Origin: Acanthococcus lagerstroemiae
Taxonomy: Eukaryota; Arthropoda; Insecta; Hemiptera; Eriococcidae
Reading direction: 5' to 3'
Assembly (NCBI GenBank): GCA_031841125.1
Contig: CM063111.1
Location: forward strand, 54,063,535 to 54,127,534
DNA length: 64,000 nt
In this document: piece by piece, positions 58,154-64,000 of the stretch
How the letters are laid out: the number at the start of each line of letters is the position of its first letter
Numbering within the stretch: the stretch's first letter is position 1
The notes under the pieces: generated by a model
Databases searched by the model: none
Seen by the model: only the letters and a program-made list of their open reading frames with translations
Told to the model about the DNA's origin: nothing
Made by a program: the position numbers and the translations under genes

Positions 58154-60239
58154 GATGTTGACGGCAAGGGGTACCCAGAGTTGAGATCTCGAGAATCTAC
58201 AGTAGTCTCAATATGAGCTGATACCTTCCCGGTTCCAAGCTTTGTGGAAAAAGAAGGCGAGTTTCCACACATTTTCTCGTTTGGTATCCCTCGCATGTTC
58301 TATAGACAAATTAGAACCAATAACAAAGATCAAGAACATTTTTGGATTCAAATGGAAGTTTGGCTATTATCTGTACAGGTCGTTCGAGCAGCACAATAAA
58401 ACTCGTAACACAAAATTTTTCGGCCAGAATTGCCACGTTTTTTAGGGGAGGGGGCAGGTGTAACAGGCAAAAATGACGATTAAAATTTCAAAAAATTAAA
58501 AAACAAAACGTCTTTACGCTCTCGATTTTACCAACTGGTCACTAGATTCAGCCGAAAATGTCCCGAAAATGCGGACCTGGGAAATGATAACATAATAAGG
58601 AATGTGCTCCTTCCATAGCGCTGATCCTACCCGCCATACTAGATACGCGGAAGGGCGTTCAAGCTGTCCCTTCAAAATTTGGGTTTTTTGGATGTTACTG
58701 GAGAATTAACGGTGGAAAATTAATGCTACTGCAATTAGTCTAAATGAAATTTTACTTCACAAGATAAGTCTAACAATTTCTTTCGTATCAACTCGAAAAC
58801 TGCACAAGGGGAGCGATATGACAATTCAGGTTTTTGAATATTATTATTAAATCAAGGGCGGAAATTCATTCATTTCACGATTTTTTCGCGAAGTTTTTTA
58901 TTTTACCTTACTGCCGAATATAACGCTAACAACGCCTTTTCAGTGTCGAAAATTCCTTTTTCGCGTCGAAAGGTCTCAGGGCCAGAAAGGCATTTTTTTT
59001 CTCACAATTTCGAACTTTTTACCTCCAGAGCTTCAGACACTGGAAATTTGACATTTTTCGCTCAAAATGGCTGTGGTATTCATTCATATTTCCGGTTGTT
59101 TCCCTCCTCCATTCAAGAATGAAAATAGTAAGAAGTATAATAGGCAGGTTTGACAATACACAACATAAAGACGTTGGTTCTCTCACAATGAACCTCTATG
59201 GTGCGAAAAAATAAGAAAAAGGCGAAGACCGGAAAAACACGAACGAACAACGGTGGTTGTATAAAAGAAACTGGTCAACCCAAGGGAAGAAGTTAGGACA
59301 ACAGGAAGAGGTCAATTACTAAGAAATTCCAGACTTTACATTCTACATCTGACAAAAAACGAAAAGAAGATGCATGAATGTTCGGTTGATATTATGTACC
59401 TACGAATTGTGGAGAAGTTGATCGATGTGAATGGTCGGTGCAGCCGTAGATATACCTACTTCGAGTCATCAACGTATGCTTAGCTCTTAGCACGTGAGTG
59501 GGTCTTCATTTAGTTTTAAAACATGCGTAATCAAACGGTCTACCAACCGAGAGCATAAGATTTCAAAATTTATACATTGTGTTCCGGTGAAATTTCGAGT
59601 AATAATGCTGCAAGTTGTCTTTCATCTTATTTCAATAAAGTTACGTCTTCCCAATATCGTCGAGTAAACATCGTATTATTCTATAAAATGTTCAATTTCA
59701 GACAAAAATTGATCAAAAACAATCAAATGCTAATATAATTTTGAACGTGAGAAAGGAAAATCCATTGAAAATAATGAGAAATGAATAATGTGCCCATAAA
59801 ATAAATGAAAGCCCCGGTGAGCGGCTTGTACCAAAAAGGGAGACAAAATGTTTAAGAAAGCAAATTGGGGCAGTGAAAGGGTCATGAATGATTTTATATT
59901 TCACAAGGTAGTAGTACCCCTGTCCAGATGCTATGAGTCAAAAACTAGGAAAAACTACTAAGGAATTGACAAAAAAACAAATAATACACCAAAAAAAGTG
60001 TCAAAAATGGAGGTAACCGAAAACTTCGCCTACAACTGGAAAAAGTCAGTACAATTTCCATTTTCCTAAAGCCGAAAATGACATTTTTACGACCGGAGGA
60101 ATGCCAAAAACGATGTTTTCTAATGCCGAAAACGCTATTTTACGACCATGACTTCCAGTGTCCGGATATGACCCTTCTCACTGCAGCATATTAATACCCA
60201 GGCCTGACAAAGGGAAATGTAGAATTTTGGTTATTTTTA
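58154..60239. other. No gene recognised
   Basis: AT-rich. At 60065-60155 a short internal repeat (GCCGAAAATGACATTTTTACG and GCCGAAAACGCTATTTTACG themes) is present. No coding segment was recognised. Confidence 0.4.
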
Positions 60240-60241
60240 TA

Positions 60242-60394
60242 CCGGGTGATGAACGAGAAGTCGCACCATAGGCAAACATGTAGTAACGTGCAACGTGTAC
60301 GTAATGCATGTAGCGGAGATAGTGTTACCTTGTCGGCGCCGTTGCGCCTTATCACTTGTTGGCCCTATGGTGCGACTTCTCGTTCATCACCCTG
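60242..60394. mobile_element. 153-bp TA-flanked MITE with near-perfect ends
   Basis: Terminal inverted repeats of 31 bases differ at one position (left CCGGGTGATGAACGAGAAG, right inverse CAGGGTGATGAACGAGAAG, continuing through TCGCACCATAGG). TA lies on both sides (60240-60241 and 60395-60396), as for Tc1/mariner elements. The high arm identity suggests recent movement. Confidence 0.95.
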
Positions 60395-60779
60395 TATGTT
60401 CACCAGTTTTATAACTAAAGAGCCAGGTCCGTATTTAGGGGAGAGGGTGCTCACGAGATTGACGTATCTTTGACGCACATTTCAGAAAGTCAGAATTCTC
60501 GACAGCTTCTTCTGTTTTTCAAATTAAAATTTGAGGAAATTAAGGACACAAATTCTGGACCCTGGAGCCAATAAGTCCTAAATCCGGCCCTGAAAGAGAT
60601 GAAGCCGGCCATTTTCTAATCCCCTTTTGAATCCATAACCTAAATCTACATTATAAATGAGCCATGTATTTTGTTTTTTCTCTCTGGACTTAGCGCCTCA
60701 TGGACTGGATGAAATGTATTGCAATTCTCAAAATTTCTAGATCTTAATGAGGAACAGAAAGTTTTTATAAACGAATGAG
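60395..60779. other. No gene recognised
   Basis: Mixed sequence without frames or repeats of note. Confidence 0.4.
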
Positions 60780-61491
60780 ACCTGGAATCATAAAATGTGC
60801 CTCTGGTGTCAAAAAATTAGTTTTCACTTTCTTGACAATTCTTATAGAAAAAATCACGCTCTTTCAAATGAAGCAAGGTGCAGCTTCCTATCTTCATTAT
60901 ATTTTCCACAAACTGCATTTAAAAATTACGTCCAAAGTTTAAAAACATCCCTTCACATGGCGTTGTGAGAAACAGTCCTATGAGAATGACACAGAACAAG
61001 AATTCAAAACGCGGTTGTCATAGCAACGCGTAAACGCACCACCACAGATGTACACGCTGATGATGTGGTGGGACGTATGGCGATGCACGCATGCCAAAGT
61101 GACCCCTAAGACACCACACCCCCAGCACCGGAAACTACCCTTTCAGGCATCGCATCAGTGCCGGGGGGGAACGGGCCCAAGCCCCCCATTTCTCCTGCCC
61201 TGAAAGGTGCGCGCGTCCTGCCAGGGCCACCATGGGCTTCCCTACTGACCAAGGTCCGCACTCCCAGAGCGCTCACCTGGAATTCAGGTCCCCCACAGCC
61301 GGACGCGCTGCCTCTTCCTCTTCACTCACTCATCACGTGAGAATTTGTTTGCAGCTCCAACCCTTGCACTGCGGGCGAGCTAGATGTACACGCTATGTAC
61401 ATCTGTGCACACCACAACCACCATCCCATCTTCACAGTCGTTTATCTCGAAACCTGTTTTCGCACAAGAGGCACATTTCATGATTCCAAGT
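60780..61491. mobile_element. TIR element family X, copy with insertion
   Basis: Same ends as the copy at 18760-19191 (ACCTGGAATCATAAAATG; right end TTTCATGATTCCAAGT with one change). The order of internal words is kept, but a GC-rich segment has been added at 61059-61394, accounting for the extra length. Confidence 0.88.
61059..61394. mobile_element. GC-rich 323-bp insertion with 13-bp target duplication
   Basis: AGATGTACACGCT occurs at 61046-61058 and again at 61382-61394, bracketing DNA that is absent from the other copy of the host element. The insert is far richer in G+C than anything nearby and lacks poly-A, inverted ends and pol III boxes that I can see. Plus frames pass through it (for example 60 codons from 61158) but match nothing. 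A retroposed fragment of an unknown GC-rich element or transcript is possible. Confidence 0.75.
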
Positions 61492-61929
61492 CACAAATTT
61501 TGAAAAATGTATTTTAAAAGCTGAAATAAAGCTTTTGAGTTGTGTTGCATGTGCGTCAATGTGCGAGTACACCATTCTGTAAATGATAACGCTAAAATTG
61601 TTAATATTGTGACAATGACATGTAGTGAAATGTTGCCAACAAGCCAATATGAACTGATTTTGTACCACAACATACTCCTCAAGCGACACAATGACCTACA
61701 AATTGTTTACTGCAAATTCATTACTATTGTGGCGTGGCTGTAATTGAATGACTTATCTTGATAGAAGGAACAAGCGTGCTATCAGCTTCAGTTACTTCAG
61801 CTTATTAACAATTTCGTGATCTGTTTCTTTCTCATTGTAATCAGCCTAAGTTACTTCCTACCACTTCTGATGTAGATATGTCTAACAGCTTGCCACATGA
61901 AAGACAAATTTTGTAGATAAAAGTTATCA
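61492..61929. other. No gene recognised
   Basis: AT-rich, no repeat match noticed. Confidence 0.4.
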
Positions 61930-62155
61930 TTGTGATGTAGTTGCGTATTCTTCTTTACACGGTCATACCGTCATTTTTGTTCCATTACGTTTCGACTGGC
62001 CAACAAGAAGGAAGCCGAGCAACGCCGAGAATGGACGATTAGATAAGGCATTAGAATGTGGGTATGCACGTCAACGCAGTCGTCTGAACAACATACCCAT
62101 GTAACAATGTCCTTCCCTGCAACCACTAGACTCTTTCTTTATTATTTAGTAACTC
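61930..62155 (-). repeat. Dispersed repeat family W, copy 3 (inverted)
   Basis: Inverse of copies at 47.5 and 49.75 kb: GATGTAGTTGCGTATTC, GAGAATGGACGATTAGA, GTAACAATGTCCTTCCCTGC and AGACTCTTTCTTTATTA. Confidence 0.8.
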
Positions 62156-63150
62156 ACCAAGAACGTGAAGCTGATTCTCAGTTTTGCACTCAAATTCAGG
62201 TACTTGAGGTTAATACACCACCATTATTAAACTAACTTGTCTGTATAGTTTTACAGCGCTTACCTGTAAACAAAAACAGAAAATAAACATTAAAAAAAGT
62301 ACTAACTACCAACAGTTTGATTGACACGGGGGAATAATGAGTGCAACAGTTACAGTTAGTTATTGATAAGAAACCAATGGGTGACACCTCAACGAATCTT
62401 CGGAGTTAGACTTTTTTTTTTTTTTTTTTTTTTTTTGCAAATTCAATCATTCAGCCGACATTTTGGACCATCAGTTGGCCAAACAAAAAAACTGCACTTT
62501 TCAATAAGTTTTGGGCCATTTGTTCGAAATTCTAAACTGGGCATCAGTTGACAAAACATAAAAAGTGCTGTTCTTGTGGTTTTTTTTGTTGTTGTTTTTT
62601 TTTTCATAAAAGTGTTTGTACCGAATCGGCATTTCCAACCAATTTTCAACCCACCCCAGCATTGATAACATTTACGACGCCTCTGAGTAAGCTATCCACA
62701 GTCAAATTTATCAAAATAACATCTGTACATGATTATAGGTCACACAATTTTGAATTTCTCCACTATTGGTCACGGTTTCCAACAAAATAACCTCAAAAAT
62801 GAATTTGGCCACTGCAGAAATCCAATTATAGGTAGTGAGGATAGTGATTTATCGACCTAAAATGAGAAGGTTTCGAATCCACAACCAAATACACTAATTT
62901 CGTATAAGTATCTTTCTTGTCGATGAAAAAATAAAAATCAAACCAAAGAAAAGGTCTCCATTTCGATTTTGCTAACAGTTCAATTTTTCCATTACTGAAC
63001 ACAGTTTTTTATCTGTTTCCTTCTCATAAGTTTGTTTCAATTACCTATCCTGATGATATCTTGATAAAGAGAACAAGTGTGTTAAATAATTACTTCCTGC
63101 TGGTTTTTCATTTTTTTTTTCTTTTTTGTACTTTCTGTAATTGTTGTGTT
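62156..63150. other. No gene recognised; 25-base T-run
   Basis: A T-run lies at about 62410-62436. The stretch after it has a weak inverted theme (AAACTGCACTTTT and AAAAAGTGCTG). No coding segment was recognised. Confidence 0.45.
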
Positions 63151-64000
63151 GTAAAATGCCGAGCAATAAATAGAGATCCAAGAAGTCGTGAAGCAGAAAG
63201 AAAACGGGAAGAACGCAATGCGACACAAGTATCACCAATTCCAATAGGATTTTTGTACGACTCCAACGAGGACTATGAACATGCGGTGTGCATTGGGACA
63301 GACAATAAAAAGTGTGTACATTGTTTTGCAATGACCTAGGCAGCTCAAGTGAAAGAGTACGTGCACAATCTTCACCAGATCCACCTAAGCCGTTGAATAA
63401 TTCATTTCACCAGAAAGATGATTGTAATCATAACTTTTTGGTAACATTAAAGCATACAATAATGCACTGGCAATGACTTCAGTCGGGCGTCATGAAATAT
63501 GTGAGAATTTCATGCCAATATTTGAAATATGATCATGGAACATATTATACGAGTATCATTGAGTAGACAGCTGTTGCCGATTTTCAGATCATTGTCCAAA
63601 TTTCTACAAATATGGACATGAGGATAACGAAGCTTTCATTCGATGTAGTTATAGTAACACTGAAGATAATGTAGAGTTGATGAAACAATTACAAAGTATA
63701 TTGCACGAGAACAATTAACATGTACAAACTTTGAAAAGTACCTATGAGAAGTAATGCCATACTATAAGAGTTGAAACCGCAGCCTACTATAACTGCATTC
63801 CGGATATTAAAGAGTGTAGGTGACCTGTAGATGTAATTGGTCGCACAATGAGTCTTAATCATACTTACAGAACGAATCTCAAGAAACAGGACAAGTGAAG
63901 TCAGTCTATTCAAGTTCATGGATCACACTGCTTATATTGATGTAACTTTCTAGGCACATGCTGAGAAACTTGAAATAGTGAAGGAAGAGTTATCAAACAC
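63151..64000 (+). mobile_element. Helitron Rep/helicase gene fragment, degenerate, cut by window edge
   Basis: Plus translation in shifting frames gives the N-terminal part of a Helitron protein, the rolling-circle replicase of these transposons. In order: a charged R/E-rich stretch (NRDPRSREAERKREERN), IGTDNKKCVHCFAM (the C-x-x-C segment), DPPKPLNN, a stretch containing YNNALAMTSVG, and EAFIRCSYSNTEDNVELM followed by LQSILHENN and HVQTLKS. These blocks occur in this order before the HUH nuclease domain in known Helitrons. A stop follows FAMT, frames change at least three times, and further stops lie beyond 63715, so it is inactive as seen. The continuation lies outside the window. Confidence 0.82.

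Noticed and set aside
61158..61340. Proline-rich 60-codon frame as a gene
   Set aside because: It lies inside the GC-rich insertion and has no recognised homology; it is reported as part of that insertion instead.

Overview
This is non-coding-dominated eukaryotic DNA, most likely from an insect or other arthropod. It is AT-rich, has no operons and no long open frames, and is packed with arthropod-type transposons: hAT, mariner-like foldbacks, Jockey-like and RTE/CR1-like LINEs, a tRNA-headed SINE and a Helitron. The species cannot be fixed from the sequence; a hemipteran is only a guess. The one host coding segment I can defend is a 345-base, phase 0-0 exon on the minus strand at 23315-23659. 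It encodes the start of the Rap-GAP catalytic region of a Rap1GAP (RapGAP1) orthologue. No neighbouring exon of that gene is recognisable, so most of the window is probably its long introns plus intergenic DNA. Layout: 1-3660 is AT-rich with a recurring motif (TGTCTTTCGGCATGG). 3700-5080 is the first of nine CpG-rich, repeat-poor islands; the others are near 11.5-12.0, 15.4-16.0, 21.4-22.5, 28.0-29.8, 39.4-40.9, 45.4-46.2, 51.3-52.0 and 57.1-57.9 kb, and they are candidate promoters or enhancers. 6.2-13.0 kb is a repeat block: a five-unit array of a ~145-bp satellite, a broken hAT transposase gene, an 865-bp hAT-type non-autonomous element with an 8-bp target duplication, a lone satellite unit, and a second five-unit array in inverted orientation. 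14-23 kb holds small inverted-repeat elements, a duplicated GAGAAC-rich block and a tRNA-derived SINE, then the Rap1GAP exon. 24.3-27.7 kb is a degenerate tandem array split by a LINE fragment with an RNase H domain, a hAT-like element, a long degenerate TTCAAGACTC-like array and a MITE. 30-36 kb carries a LINE 3' end with an (ATC)n tail and a probable LTR remnant with a tRNA-Lys-type primer-binding site. 36-45 kb is mainly foldback elements, one nested inside another, set in a diverged segmental duplication. 46-52 kb has a Jockey-like reverse transcriptase pseudogene with a transposon inserted in it, flanked by direct copies of an unknown repeat. 52.9-61.5 kb has more tandem duplications, two further TA-flanked foldbacks, a well-preserved 153-bp MITE and a TIR element carrying a GC-rich insertion with a 13-bp target duplication. 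The right edge is a decayed Helitron. The transposon genes all carry stops or frameshifts and look dead. Nothing in the window forms a recognisable multi-gene system. The most interesting material is structural: the paired inverted satellite arrays, the nested foldbacks, the unexplained GC-rich insertion and the CpG-rich islands around a RapGAP gene.
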